The notes under the pieces: model-generated
Database searches by the model: none
The model's input: the letters and a program-made list of their open reading frames with translations, nothing else
Told to the model about the DNA's origin: nothing
Part shown: positions 27,559-42,500 of the stretch, piece after piece
Layout: the number at the start of each line of letters is the position of its first letter
How positions within the stretch are numbered: the first letter of the stretch is position 1
Position numbers and translations under genes: made by a program
Assembly: GCA_020284085.1 (NCBI GenBank)
Contig: JACEVL010000800.1
Location: 592,501-656,500, forward strand
DNA: 64,000 bases
Reading direction: 5' to 3'
Source: Aporrectodea caliginosa
Taxonomy: Eukaryota > Annelida > Clitellata > Crassiclitellata > Lumbricidae

Positions 27559-30500
27559 GAAACTAAAAGGGATCTGATGGTGAACTGTGTGAGAAGATGG
27601 CTGACGGTATTTCTGCACGACTGGTTGAAAGCGAACTAAACATACCCTCCTTCGCCATAGCACCACTGTCAGATGATAGGTTGGCCTGTGTTGTAAGTTC
27701 ACGTTTAATACATTTGAAGTGAATTATCCGCAAAGTCTTTGGTTATTGTTATTGGCCACACCAGTTGTGTAATAAATTTAATTGGAAATTGGATGTTGTC
27801 GCTTGTGATGATTGGTGGGCAAATTTCGTTCAATCTCTTTTTGCTGGATATACCATTACTTGTGGCAGTTTCACTGCTTAGAGACTAGATACACGAAGTA
27901 CCTGCCAGTTTCGTTTTCATTAGGTTAGATATCCAAGAGCATCTCAGAGTTTTACTTTGATGTATGTTGGTCATTTGTCACATGGATGCTTTATACTTAA
28001 ATTTTTTTTCTGTTTGATGAACCATGTACACCAAAATGCGGTTAGCAGTTGATGTTTTCAATAAGAGATATACTTACTTACTTACTTGCCTGCCACAGTT
28101 GCCGATCAATCCTTTTAACGATGAGGGTGTACTAAAAGCTGCTGGGAATACAATGCAGCATTGTTAAAGTGTTAAGCTTTGATCCACAGAAAATCTGTGG
28201 CCTGTAACAACTTTAAGTTGAGAAAAGACACAGCGTTTAGATTTTATTTTAGAATGTTAATCCTTTAACGACAGGAAGTATTGTATTGTTTTCGCAGTAG
28301 CTTTTTTGTGCCTCCTTGTCTGTAAAGGGTTAAACCAAAACAGTTCATTCTCACATAAAGGAACTTTGCACTTAAATCTATAAATTGTCAGCAATAAGTA
28401 ACAACAGTTGTAACAATTAAATGTGTTCATGACAAACTACCTCTACAACATATTCTTGCCTTGTGCCTCACATTGTATTCACTACCTCTTTTATAATGGG
28501 TTAAACATACATGTGAATAGACAAATCTGGACATGTCCATGGCTCTATGCATCATTGTCAGTATGCATGCCTGGGGATACCTGCTAGTAAGCAGGCATGG
28601 GTTTTTTCAACCCTTTATGTGTAGGTTTTCAGATACCCACTCTCCAACACTCTGTAATCGTGACATTTTCTTGTGCAAGGGCCCATGTGATAAATATGTG
28701 CCTACAAGAATCACTGTTCACATCAGTCTGCCTGAGTGTAGTTGCCACCAGCAAGCCACAAAACTGGTCAAAATCCTGATGAATCCTCAACATTACATCA
28801 TGGAAGTTGCGACGCAAATATACACTCAAAATTTGCTGATGCATCTTTGAAAAATTACATTCACATTGTCCCTAAGCTGGATATACCACAGAGTCTGACC
28901 AGTTTCAGAATCATTCGAAACTTGATAATTAAAACTGTGGATGTTCATGATCAGTGATCCCGTTCTTAACAAATAGGAACCATAACGCCAGCTTCTGATG
29001 CCATGTGAATCTAGCTAAATACTGGATGCAAATAATGTAACGAAATGCTCCTGCCAAAAAAGAACCGGAATGCCGTTCCAGTCACAACCATGATACTGAT
29101 GCTTGGAAAGATCTGATCTTGAACTGCATGCCTTTGAGAAGTTCTAAAGACACACTACCGGTGTGCATGTACATATATGTGTATCCTTCCAAGATGATGG
29201 CTGGGTATACCAATTGCTGGCCCAACTGTACTTGAAAACATCGGATAGCTGTATGTTCCCTTTGTTTGGCTTATGTAGGTTCCTGAAGCATGGTTCAATT
29301 GTTTGTGTTCTCAACGGCGAGCCGCAGTGCTGGACAACACTATCTACAAACATCTGAGTAGTGCTGATGCCAGACTGCTTTTTTCACTATCAACAAGTCG
29401 CTTGATTTCTGGATGGAAACGAATTACTTTGAATGTTATCCGGAAGTGCTCCAGTGTGGTTGAAAGGTAAGTTTATTGTAAAGCATATACATTTATTGCG
29501 AAGCATAGAAATTTATTTGTGGATGCACAAAAATGAAGATGGTCACACTAAAGAAAAGAAAGACTAAAGTGTCAAATGCCTGTTTTGTGTTATGCATCTG
29601 TCTTCATATGTGTGCCATCTTTTAGGAACTTGCCTTATGTGTGTGGAGTAGGCCTATAAATCACACCTTACAAAGCATTACTTACATTTCATAAATGCAA
29701 GAATTTACTAAATCTTTGGTTCTCTTTCATTGTGATAAATAGTTGTCTTGATCTTGACATTGCTTAGTTCCCATTATAATGCTTTTGTATACTTGTCTTA
29801 TAAATCTTGGCTGTTCTCTTGTTTTCTCATTTGCCCGTGTAAAAGGGAAGGATGATTCCTCTGAGTCAGTCGCTCCATTAAAATGCACACTCGGCAACAA
29901 TCCAACTAATGGAAAACGTTTTCTGACTTGTTTTTGGTACAGCAATTGATAGTGAAGTGTTAGCTGTATGCTCCAGGTGTACTGTAATTCAAACTCATGA
30001 TGCTGGGATAAGAGTCTTTGTTAGTCTCTCCTAAGTTCAGCACTGCATACAGATGAATTTAATTGAATTATAAAATTTATATTGCATTTGTTTGATTCTG
30101 TTGTTGCTATAGCCTGATTGAGCAGCCGTTATGTCTGGGACACTGCTGTGGAACGAGTCTATCTGGCATCAAGGCCTTTGTTTCCGAACAGAGAATGAAA
30201 TGCCTGCAGCAGGATGCAGAGGAGAAGTACTGTTCAGCAATTCAGCTGACTTGTGAAAGTGATGTCTACAAGCCATGTCTCAAAGTAATTTATTATTAAA
30301 AGTGTTAATTTTTTTAACCCAAGATAGAAATGATTCCTTGGAACAAAGCATTAATTATTTAATTTATCATTTTACAATAATTAATAATTAAATTAATTAT
30401 TGAATCATCATGCTAGTATCTATGTTTGTTCGTATCATTTGCTTTTTAAAACATGTAATCTATCATTTATTGAAAAACTTTTTAAGCTCAGTATCCGCTC

Positions 30501-33500
30501 ATTTCATTTAGCTATTTTTCAAATCTAATTTATTCAGGTTTTACCTAATTAATTTGTATATATGGTTTACTACTTTCTCCATTTTATTGTATTTGAGCAT
30601 GCTGAACTACTTTAAAATTTATTTTAGGAATACAACAACTTTGTTCGTGAAGTTCTGAACCGTATCTACCGTTGTCATCTGATATCTTTGGATGATGGTT
30701 ATTCATCTGTGGATGAAGGCAGCCAGATTGAGAATGGTTTTCAATCAACAACGCATCCTGGGATTTTGATGTCATATGCTGTGATTGAGTCAAGCAAAGC
30801 ATTTTATGTTGTACATCCGTTTCTTAAGTACACCGTTTCTGATCTCGTAACTTTCAGTCCTTCGAAGCTGAGGGATGATACACAGAACACCAAGCTGTTT
30901 GTTTTATTTGAGTTGTTGAAGGCTGTGAGACATCTACACAGCTGTGGAATTTCCATCTACAACTTGAGTCTGAAAGATATTTTGATTGATGATCAGCTCT
31001 GGCTGCAAATAATTCCGCCATCGATTGACGTTTTGTGTCGTTTGACAGACGTCAGTGATAGTCAACGAGTTCCTGCATCTTCAGACAGTGCATTCAAAAC
31101 TTCCTTGTCATTGCCGCTGTTTGAGTCTTCTGATCTCCCTTCAATCGTTCAACAGTGGGTCTATCGAGAGATCTCCAACTTCGACTACCTCATGATGCTG
31201 AACCAGCTTGCTGGGCGAAGCACAAATGATCCAAATCACTATCCAATTTTGCCATGGGTCACCGATTTTGCATCACCTTCGCGCAATCCACGAGATCTGA
31301 CAAAGACAAAATACCGACTGAACAAAGGCGACGAACAACTTGATCTTACCTTTGATGTTTCCAATCCTGAGTCGATAATGCGTGGTGCTGGCCAGACACC
31401 TTTCCATGTCTCTGATTTTCTATCTGACATCACCTACTATGTTTACAATGCAAGGAGAACGCCAAAAGACGTTTTATGTAAATTTGTACGTCCACGGTGG
31501 GTGCCAAACCACTACCCAGTCAGTCTGCAGCGACTTTACGAGTGGACACCAGATGAATGCATCCCAGAGTTTTACACTGATCCTCAGATCTTTGTCTCGA
31601 TTCATGACGATCTTCCTGATCTGGAATTGCCAACTTGGGCGAATTCAGCGGAAGAGTTCGTTCGAATTCATCGGGAAATCCTAGAATCAGACTACGTTTC
31701 AGAAAATCTGCATCACTGGATTGATCTAACATTTGGTTATAAGGTCGGTGTTTGAACCTATAGTTTTAAAATTACATTGTTAAGTGTAGGAACTTCAGCC
31801 TTTTTCAAGTGTACTTGTCAATTATTGAAATGTAGTTATTCATTCATACAGCAAATTTTCACTCTATCCATTCATCTATCATTCCATTCATCTCTGTGTG
31901 CATGCAATGCCATGCATCTATCCATAGATCAATGTATGCATGTATGTATGCATCCCTTTATCCTCTTTTTGTTTCTTCTCTCTTTCTTATTGTTTTGAGA
32001 TAAACAAAAGCAATTATGCCAATTTGTTTGTCTGTTTTTATGCATATCCAGCTAAGTGGGTCTGCTGCTGTCAGTTCCAAGAACATATGCCTGCAGTTGG
32101 TCGACCGTCATAAGCAACTGCAGAACCATGGAGTTGTTCAGCTCTTCAACTGTCCTCATCCATCACGCCATCACCGAACTCTTCCACCATCAGCAGGAGA
32201 GATCATGAAGGACCTGGGACCTGCCAAGTAATGAAGTCAAGTCACTTCTATGGTGCAAGTTGATGGTCTACCTGTTTGAATGCATGTGTGTGTGTGTGAT
32301 CTACAACCATTTTATGAGACAGTGAGACAACTTCTTTGAGTGACACCTGCTTAAATCTGTCAGGTGTCCGTGTTTCTACTCCTCTGGGTGGCTGCTTGGT
32401 TTTCTTTATATAATGCTGCCAGGCAGAGTAAAATTAAGACACACCAGGCTAAGTTAGTCCATGGAGTACTATGCCTCCTGCCACCTGTGCACTTGGTCCT
32501 CCATCCTTTGTTAGCTTTTTGAAAATGAGTACCCAAACATGTTGGAATGTTAAAACTGGTGTCTGGTTGATGTAGTGCTCTGATAATATTTCTGCCTTAG
32601 CTTGGTTTTCTATATATAGGCATGTAAAACATGTTCATAAGCATACTTATGTGTTATCTTTAGCTTTACTTAATTGGTTCCTTTATAGGTTCTTCAAAGG
32701 CACCATGTCTCTCTGTATGCATCCAATTTAAACTTCTTATCCTTGTGCTCAAATCTCAGTTGAGTCTTGCTTCACAATATCTCTGTGTCACCAAATCCCG
32801 TTGAGTTTTGGCCCGCAGTTCCTACCTATTACTTACCCGAATTAGACTTAGTCTATATTACTCTCTAATTCACCCATATAATGCCTGTAAATGCTGTTAC
32901 CCAAATACCGACTTTACGCTACTTAAAATCACATTTAAAACAGTATTTAACAAGATTAAAATTATAATTGTCACTATAGTATGAACTTAAAAATACATTT
33001 CAATTGAAACAATAACTAGCCATTAATGTTGCCAACTGTACAACATTATGCTGTTATTGAGTGACTCTGTTAAGCTAGACCCATTATGCTTCTTTTGACT
33101 TCTCCCTTTGACACCGTTTGAAGTAAACTTGATTGCATGTATATGCAGGTGTTTATCTATAGAGTGACTTCGTACATCTTAAATTTTTGTAGAGATGCAG
33201 AGCTAGTGAGTACATTGTCTGTTGGCCAGCCAAAATCGAACGCTTTAAATCCATTGTTAGCGCTTGAACAACTGGAGTCATTGTATGAATTTACAATGAA
33301 GACAACAAATTCGCTGCCGCCATCAAGAACTTCAAAGGTTGGGTTTACAAGATCAATTAAGACAATCTAATGTAATTTAAAGACAACCACTTCTAAAGAA
33401 TCTATAGGTCCTGTTACTGGTGCGTAGTTGGTATTGGTATCTCAACTGGTTCATAAATCACTGTAAAAATAGAAAATTTGATTCCTACAATGTCTACCTT

Positions 33501-36500
33501 CGAAGCTTGTAAACATCAAATGTTTTACCACAGGAATTGATGCAGTATTAGGTAATTTGTTTATTCCTATAAATGATGTTTCAGTGGTGTCTGAAAATGT
33601 ATCACAGTGAAGAGTTGTGTTTCTGTCATTTAGAAAAAAGACAAACGAGGAAGGTTACAGTTGTTGGTTGCACGTGATATGCAGACGATTGGCTGTCTAA
33701 TCGTGGAGCTTTTTCTTCCAAAAATCTGGGTTATAAACCAACCAGAAAACAACCTTTGCAAGCGATATGAACAAGCAAGAAGGATTTGCCAGACAAACCT
33801 CAATGAGCTTCCACTGTGAGTTGAAGCTTAACGCTTTGCCTTTAATAGAGCCAGTTGTTGCTAAATCTTTTTGTGCATGAATATATAATACGTGCCTGCT
33901 GATCAATTGACTCCTCTGATTTATCAGTATTTTTACATTGAGTGACATCACAACTAGTGTGCTATTTGGCACATATGTTAACTAGGGCTTGTATGACATT
34001 GTCTGTTAAAGAATTCTTATTCTACCTAAATAACTATCATATTTGTCATTTTCTGATTATGTATGTATTGTACTTCATTGGCTCTTCTTCCAACAGTGCA
34101 TCAATTTTAAGGTTTCAGTGTATTTTGGCAGTTGCAGCTGAGTACTGAGCCTGCACAGTGCACATTGTTACTCTGATTCCGGTTTGGCTGGTTGCAATGC
34201 TTTTGCTGTATGACCTGGATGGCTAGGGGTGTTACATGCACATTTTGTCAGTGGTTGAAATCTAGTCTCTCTCCCTTAGGCTGGGTTGTGAGAACTTGTA
34301 CATAGATATCCTGAAGACATGGTTAAAATGTACAAGCTGAATAAATGAATTGGGCTTGCACTTATCAAACAATGACAGGTATGATCATGTCTTGGTTGAT
34401 TTGACAGGCTGATCTGATTTTGTCATTCTATTACTTTAGTTTATAGCTTGCTTTTGCCTTGGCCTGTTAGTGGCTGTGAACTGATATTTGATTACAATGC
34501 AGAACTTGGTAACGGTTGTCAAAGACTACGGTATGTCCTGACAAGTTCTGTATTACAACATGAATGTGGAATTTAAAGAATATCAGTCTTGTGGTTGCAG
34601 GCTACAATCTGATGATAAATTATAATTAGTAGTTTTCCTTGGTTGATCCAGGTGTACATGTTCTGTAGTTGCTTGGTTCTGTTTGTGTGTATTGTAGATG
34701 TATCAGACAGGGTGTTACGTATTTGCTCAATCTGAATGAAACTTGGAATCCTGATTTAGAACTTGAAGGCAGCCTTGGCGAGGTGTTCAGATATCCCTCT
34801 GTTGGTCTGGAGGGTCTTCCTCCTCCAAATATTGACATTCTGCTCCATCCGTCATTTTGCCTGTTGAACTTTCCAGTCTACTTTGAAAACCTCCATACTT
34901 ACTTGACAAAAATAAAAAGCCTTTCTGTCGATACCTCGCCAGGTTCAAACGAAGTAAATAGTCAAGTCGAGAACCAGAAAGTTTCTCTCTTGACAAACCT
35001 TCTGACAAGAATATCTCACAGGATGGGACCCGATGGGCTAAGCCTTGTCATCCCACACATCCTTGAACTTCTGAGAAATCATGTCAGCTCAGTTCAGTGT
35101 GCGTGGTCATTGTTCTATCCGGTGGCACAGGCGCTTGGTCCTTCGGCCTCGGCACAGCACCTTCTTCCGCCTCTTGTGAGTCTCTTTGACACGGAAGAGA
35201 CGACGGTGAAGTACCTAAAGATCTACCACCGCAGTTTCATCAACCAGCTCATTGTCCGGCTGGGTCTTGAGGTTTTCCTCAACACTTTCTCCACTCTGCT
35301 GATTGAGGCTGTTTCTGGATATAAGAATTTTGATTCCGCTGCTGATGGTGGTGGTCACAGTGACGGGTTTGCTGCTGATGTTGCTAGTCCAGTGAAGGAA
35401 GACGTGCAACCGCCTCAGTTGGAATTTTTTTCTGAAGATCAACCTGCTGATGTGGATGGAGACGAGGTTTTTGATGTGGACCTAATCGACAGAGATGGAC
35501 AGAAACTCCTTACGGATGAAGAAGAGGATGTCATCTCAGTTGAATCAGGTGCAGAATCCATTCATTCAAGTATTTATATAGCACCTCTACTACTCAGAGG
35601 TTCTCCTGACTCCAGCACGGTCAAAAAGAACAGTTTTCAGGCACTTATAGAATGTTTCAGAGAGTGATGTAGGGAACAGGCGCAGCTCAAGAGGGAGGCC
35701 ATTCCATACCGTTGGACCCACCACAGAAAAAGCGCGACTTTGCAACTTAACCTTCTAGAGCAGTAGCTCATGCCACACGACGTTGTGTGTCATAAAATAA
35801 GGCAGAACATTTCTTTGTGAATTCTGCGATTAGTATTCTACAACCAGAATTAGCTGTGCCTGCTGTCCACTGGCCAGTCATCCTCAATTTAATTATATCA
35901 TACTACATCAGAAACTCATTATAATGTTATTTGGAAACCGTGTCAAGAACTCCTTTATAAATGAGGTCATTTTCTAAAGCTGAACAAAGTTTGGAATCCA
36001 TTTCCTTTGTAGACTACATTATGTCAGAATTCGTGTTATAATGGATTGTGTTGTAATGAGTCGATGGTCCACAAGTGTATAGACTGAGACATGCTTTTAG
36101 AACCACACCTTAACCCTGTAAAGACAAACGTGTACTAAAAGTGACTGGGGGAAACCAATGCAGCTTGTCATTAAATATTTACTGACCATTCATTACAAGG
36201 TCTAGATTGATGGTCTCTATTTATTCACCATATCTTTATTTATGTTCCTATACTTTATAGAACTTCATTTTGTATACACTGAGAGTCTGCCTACTGCGAG
36301 TGTACAATTTCTATGTTATAAAGCATTTGCACACATGAATATGGTCCTTGCTGTGTTGAATAAGCCTTTGCACAAACCAATCAATCAATCATAGAATTTA
36401 TATAGCGCCTCTGCAAGGTCTCTACTCGGAAGCGCTCCCGAGCCAGGCCTGATCATAGATCAAACCATCTTTGCATGCACAAAATAATTATTGTACTGTA

Positions 36501-39500
36501 GCACCAGTGGGCACAACATGCTATATGATTATTTGTTCATGTTCCTTAAATGTATGTGGCATCACTATCTATTGACAAGGCACTGGTAGATGACAGATAC
36601 ATAGTCATGCTTTAAATACTAGTTGAGGGTTCCTACACAATGACCATCTCAGTGGTAGTCAGACCTCTGTAATTATTAGGCAGCTTCAGACTCTGAATGC
36701 CTTGTCAGCTACCAGCTGTTGAGTTGAATGATGACAACAGCGATGATTATTTATATAACCAGACATTAGACTCCAATGTCTCTGTTGATAGTGTTTTATT
36801 TTCTCTTTTTGGTGATAGGGAACCTTGTGTCTCATGATATCCTGTCACCAGCTCCAGACACTGAGAGAAAGACGTCGCTCAACCTTGACAATATCTCAGT
36901 AGGCTCTGACTTGGTTGTTGTCACTGGCGACGATGTGACAGGGGATGGAGATTCTCGAGGTGGTGAGGGGAGCAGCAACGATACAGATGGTGGAATCTGC
37001 ATCACTGTGACGCCCCAGAAACTGAACCTAACCACCGATGCCTCCCTTGTCGGCTCTGATGGCAGCGATTACAATGTGGCTAATGTTGCTGCAGAAACCA
37101 TCAAATGGTTGGCTCATCGGCTCGGTCCGGTGCTGACAGCTAAGCACATCTCAAGGAATTTGCTGCGGATGTTAGCACTCTGCTACATTGGGGAGGAACA
37201 ACTTACTGCTGTTGACTGCCATGGTAACAATTCTTTGCTACAATAGTTTAATAGATCACTGCAGTTTCTTTGGCACCAAGAAGTGACGTGAAACAATGTG
37301 TTTAAAAAAACCAATACTACACTTCTGGCTGCCAAGTAGTGATTTCTGACACTTCCTTTAGTACTTGTTTTTCTTGTTACTTGTTTAAAATCTTACATTA
37401 TTTTGTGGACCAATGTTCTGAATTAATTGGTCTACCTCTCAGTTGCCTTAACTGACCAGTTACTTATTAGTGAACTTAATGATAATTATCGTCATTAGTA
37501 TCATTTTTGAAATGCTGATTAAATCATTTGATGTGTAGATTTTTCCTGTTTGTTGGGTTGTAGGGATCTTTCCAAGTACAACTGATAAGTATGTTGTTGG
37601 TGACCAGCAGGCTACACTTCTTCTGGAGTGCCTCGCTTTTATCGCAACTTTGTATGGAGAGCACATCATTTTGCTGCAGTATCTCCAGCATGTCAAGGAA
37701 CTGGTAGGTAAAGTTTCATTTCGGCTGCTAGAGTCATTTGTGGTTTTTGTTCTTCAGGAATTTATTATAATCAGATGTTTTACTAGTGCCACTTTAGAGA
37801 ACCATCTGAACAGAGGTTTGATTACAATTATTCATTACCAGTATTGACCAGTAGGTAAGAATGATAAAGATTGTAAACATGACTACTTGAGAATTTACCC
37901 TAGAACTAGATAGGTAAGAATGATAATGATTGTGGTTTACTGTGATCAGGAATGGTATCATAATAGCTACTGATTATTAGTGTTGATATTGGAAACGGTG
38001 GTGGTGATAATAAATGATAATAAGGACTATGATGATGAAGATTATCAATCCGCTTTGAATTTGTCTGCACAGGTCCCAACGCTGAGCAAGAGTTTTATGG
38101 CAAAATCTGAAGGAAGTTTGATCAGCTGCCTTGTTCTTCTTCTTTATATTATTCCATACATGTCGGATGCCGTGCTTATGGACGTTCTACAGGTCAGTTT
38201 TTGGCAGTTTCTTTGTTTTTTGTTAATATGACTGACTAACACTTTAACAACAAGAGTGTACTATAAGCGACTGGGAAACCAATGCAGCTCATCATTTGAA
38301 GTGTTAACCATGATTAACGTTTTTGCTATTTGCAGCATAAATCTGATTATTTATTGTTTAGTTTATTTGTTAAGCTGATTGATTGGAGTTTTCAATGTTT
38401 GTGTGTCAACCTCAAATTCACTAGCTGATTCGTTGCTTTCTTGATTAAATTTCACTTCTTCTACGATTGTCTAGTAAATGGTAAAGAAATAATACACGTT
38501 TTCACCTGTAGCGAAACTTCTCAGAAGTAATGTCCTGAGTTAGGAAGATCATTTGGCTAAGGCACAAACATGACCACAACAATCCAACAACAGTCTGACA
38601 CATTTTTGAACCTTCAAACTTGCATTGATGCTCACTAACCGTCCCTGAAAGTGAGTTGTCCTGGTTGTCTGTTGAATGCCACCCATCTAAGTACTAGCCT
38701 TGCTCGACACTGCTTAACGTCGCTTACCTGGTAGTGTTTTATCCACTGCAAGCCACCACCCATTTTGTAGTTATTTAGTTCATTTCTAAGAATTTATCAA
38801 AGTGCTGCAGAAATATGGGTTGTATGAAATATCTTAAGTATTGTCCACTTAGAAGATCATGTTATGCAGTAGAGGTGTAAGTGGTGTGTTAAAAGTAAGT
38901 GAATATCAGTAACGAAACATTACAGGAGACGATGTTTGTTGGAATCCTTCAACCGCTGATGGATGTGGTGGCGTCAACCCATCTGAGCTTTCCAACAGGC
39001 AGCCTGGCAAGACGCCTAGCCTGCTACCGATTGGTCGATGTCTTGTGCATCATCAGTCTCCGAATCGGGTTCGAGAACACGCGCCAGCACATGACGCTGC
39101 CAATCCAGAAGCTCTTTGAGGGTTTCAGTCATGTTCACGATGAAAAGACTTTAGAAGCCAACTTGTCATCTGTTGAAACGACCAAGAATGGTGCCACGGT
39201 TCCAGTGCCAAAGAAGGAAGGCGGTGAGAGAGATTTCCCCAAACAATTGGTGTTCTAGCACTGTAGGAGTTGTTGAATTAGAATAAAATGCACCTAGGGT
39301 TTTGGTTTATATGAATACCTCTCAAATTTCAGTTGCACTTTACTAATCAGTGACAGTTTTGAATTGCAGTTTCACTTTGAAGCTAGTAACAACTTCAAAT
39401 CATACTTGATGCAGTATGGTCATGATTCCATTTTAAGTCTTCGGATATAAAATGGTTTAGATAAGTAACAGCTATCAGACATAATATATCTGATAGCGTC

Positions 39501-42500
39501 ACGAGGGCCAATTGAACCTGAATGCATCAGACATTGCCTCATGATGATGCTGTAGAATGATTCAGCTTAGAAATGGTTTGGATGAACAAAGTGTAATATC
39601 CAGTCAACCAGTTTACGTCTGCCGTACGTGTTACAGCTGCAGATGCGGAGTCAGATGTAGATGGTGATGTGCTTCACGAGGTCCGACTGAACCTGAATAC
39701 AAACCAGTTCACGGTTGATGTGAGTTCAAAGCACAAGCGCCAGAGTTCTCTCGGATCGTTGAAGCAGCACAGTCTATCGCCTTCTGTCCAGAACAATGGC
39801 ACAGGTTTGCTCTACTGAGACAGACGTTCACTTACTTGTGTGCTCTTTTATAAAGCATTAAAGCTGTTGCAGAAAATCTGGCAGACACTCTTTAACTATT
39901 GCTAGAATGAGAACAGAAAAAAGGCTCATAAAAGTTTTGATTGTTGGTCACTTTTTTAGAGAGCCACATGGTACTTACACTGTATTTACCCTTATATTTA
40001 CTGTAATATGAGTCAGGTATTTGGACTGTACCTCAGCAGGTATTTGCATTTCACTCAGGTAAATGTTTACACTGGACATAGGCACATATTACTTTTTACA
40101 TGGCAGATACACCATCATCCTGTTTTAGCACAGAATTTGGGGTTCATTTGCGCTACTGTGTTATGTCAAATAACCCATTAAAGAATTTTGCATACAAAAT
40201 GAGTTGCAGTTTAGTTTTAGTTGCAGGACATGAAGTCACACACTAAATTCACACACTAGCATGTGCTATGGTAGAAATTTGTTTTTCACATAAAATCACG
40301 TTTTTTGCTGTTTTTCGTTTCTCTCATGTTTATGTGTTAGATTATATCCAGTATTATCCAGGTAATACATGTTAAAGGAAAGCAATTAGCAGAAGGCTGA
40401 GATGATTTTTTAAACTGTTTTAATGACAGAGGAGTCATCATCCAATCCGGAGGCTACAAGTCGTGATAGGATCCACCAAGAACTTCGTGAAACATTTACT
40501 CCAGAGATGGCTCACACTGCTTATGTCCCGATATGCAAATTAGCGGGAGGGTATGATTAATTATTATTGAGCTTTTCTTCATAATTTCAAAATTCTGATA
40601 GATTAATTTATGACTGGATTACCAGTGTATTTTTGTTGTTACTGATTTTAAATGGGTACAAATCTAATTTCATTTCACGAATATTACTCAAATCTCATAG
40701 CTTCTTATCAGATATGTGAAAGTGCTCACTTCACACTTATCCATGAAGAATAATTATATGGAAATAAATAACTTTGTGTTGTTTTATGTGCTTACTTTCC
40801 ATTATAAATGCAATACATTAGTTTTTATAAATACCCACATGAACATGAAATGGCAGTGATTAATCTGCAATCAGTGAAAAGGAGAATGAAATGTATGTAC
40901 ACAGTACATCACTGCCTCTACTTGTTCTGCCATTTGCTGTTCACCTGACTCAACTAATGTTTAACTGAATTGTGGTGTGTTAATGTTAATTTTTTATCAT
41001 TAGGAGACATGAGTGCCTCTGAGTAGTTATCTTGAAGGGGCGCTATATAAATTCCATAGATAGATAGATGATGTTGCCACATGTTGACCGGATAGGCACG
41101 TTAATTAATCATGAATTACTGGACTTTCACTGTACATGTTACTCTGTAATAGACCTCAATTAACAGTTTAACTATTTCAATAATAATAATTATGTAGGCC
41201 AATGAGGTGAGGTTGCATACTTTCATAGTTTTAATATTTGCAGGATCCATGTGGAGCAGCATTTGAGCAACGACGATTTGATTCGAAGCCTGTGTACATT
41301 GTACGACCAGTCTCTTGTGGTCCAACAGCACAGCTCTTTGCCATCAGCTACATCTGCCTCATTGTCAGGTGTGTTTAGACGTTAGCTATTTCTCTATTTA
41401 GTTAAATTTATTAGTTTTTGGTATTTCACTTATCAATAGATTAGTGAAACATCAATGACTTCAATCCAGTTAAATACTTCAGTATATAACTGGATTGAAT
41501 TGAGCTCTACGATGTAAGGCATTGTAAAATGAAGGAAAATTCATAATTATTAAGAATTAATTATTTCAACACCAAGACTGATGGGTGTGCTTCCATGTAA
41601 AACACACATGAAAGCAAATTATGCAAGCCTTGTCTGGACACGGTATGAAGATAACTTATAGTAGGTAAGTTCCATAAAGTACCATTAAAGGCAAGTGTAA
41701 CTTTAATGCTGTCTAATAGCAGCTGCTCTGTTCTCCTTTCTACGGGTTCTCTGGCAACCAAACTCAGATCTTCACTTCACATCTGTGGACAACTCGTCTG
41801 ACTTGACGCAGCACTCGTGGATGGACTGGTGCCCTGCACTTAGCTTTAGAGTTGCGCTTTAGAAATGTGGAGTTTACGATTATGGTCTGCAAAATTCTTG
41901 AAAGCAACAAAAACTGTTCAAATGCCAATTTCTAATGTAACTTGTGAATCAGTCTTTTGAAACTATTTGAAACCAGTTTAGGTTTCAGCAAATGAACTGT
42001 TTGAAACAAGTTGTTCAAATTGAGACTAATTACTTTTTTTAAATAAAATTTATATGCTAAATGTGCACAGGCGGTGGAACTGCAAGTTCATCTGTCAAAT
42101 CTACTGGTCCATCTTCTGCTGATTCAGTTTTTGGAGACAACCTAATCGTCGAGGGCAACAAGATTGTGATTCGGAAGGAGGCGCAAATGGAATTGGACCA
42201 AGGTCACACGAAGATGAGCATTCTGTCTTGTGGAAGTGAATCATCCACTTTAAGAAAGTATGTTTTTCTGTTTTCCACATTAGAGCTGTTCTTGCTATTT
42301 ATTTTGGAGACTTTCTATTATTTTAGGTGATCATAGTATTGATTACTGTTGGGGTAGTAGTTACTATATTCGGCTTGAAATACAATTTTCCTTACTGCTT
42401 CAGTCGGTCTAAAATTTACTGGAATCTTTTATTTGTAGCAGTTAAAAGGACCAGTCTTTCCCTTGAAATTGTCATAAGTTTATTTATATGTATTATGAAA

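Noticed and set aside
35549..35667. Extension of WDR81 exon 8 to the end of its open frame
   Set aside because: A GT donor (gtgcag) at 35549 gives the correct phase to exon 9, and the frame beyond runs into an antisense L2 fragment.
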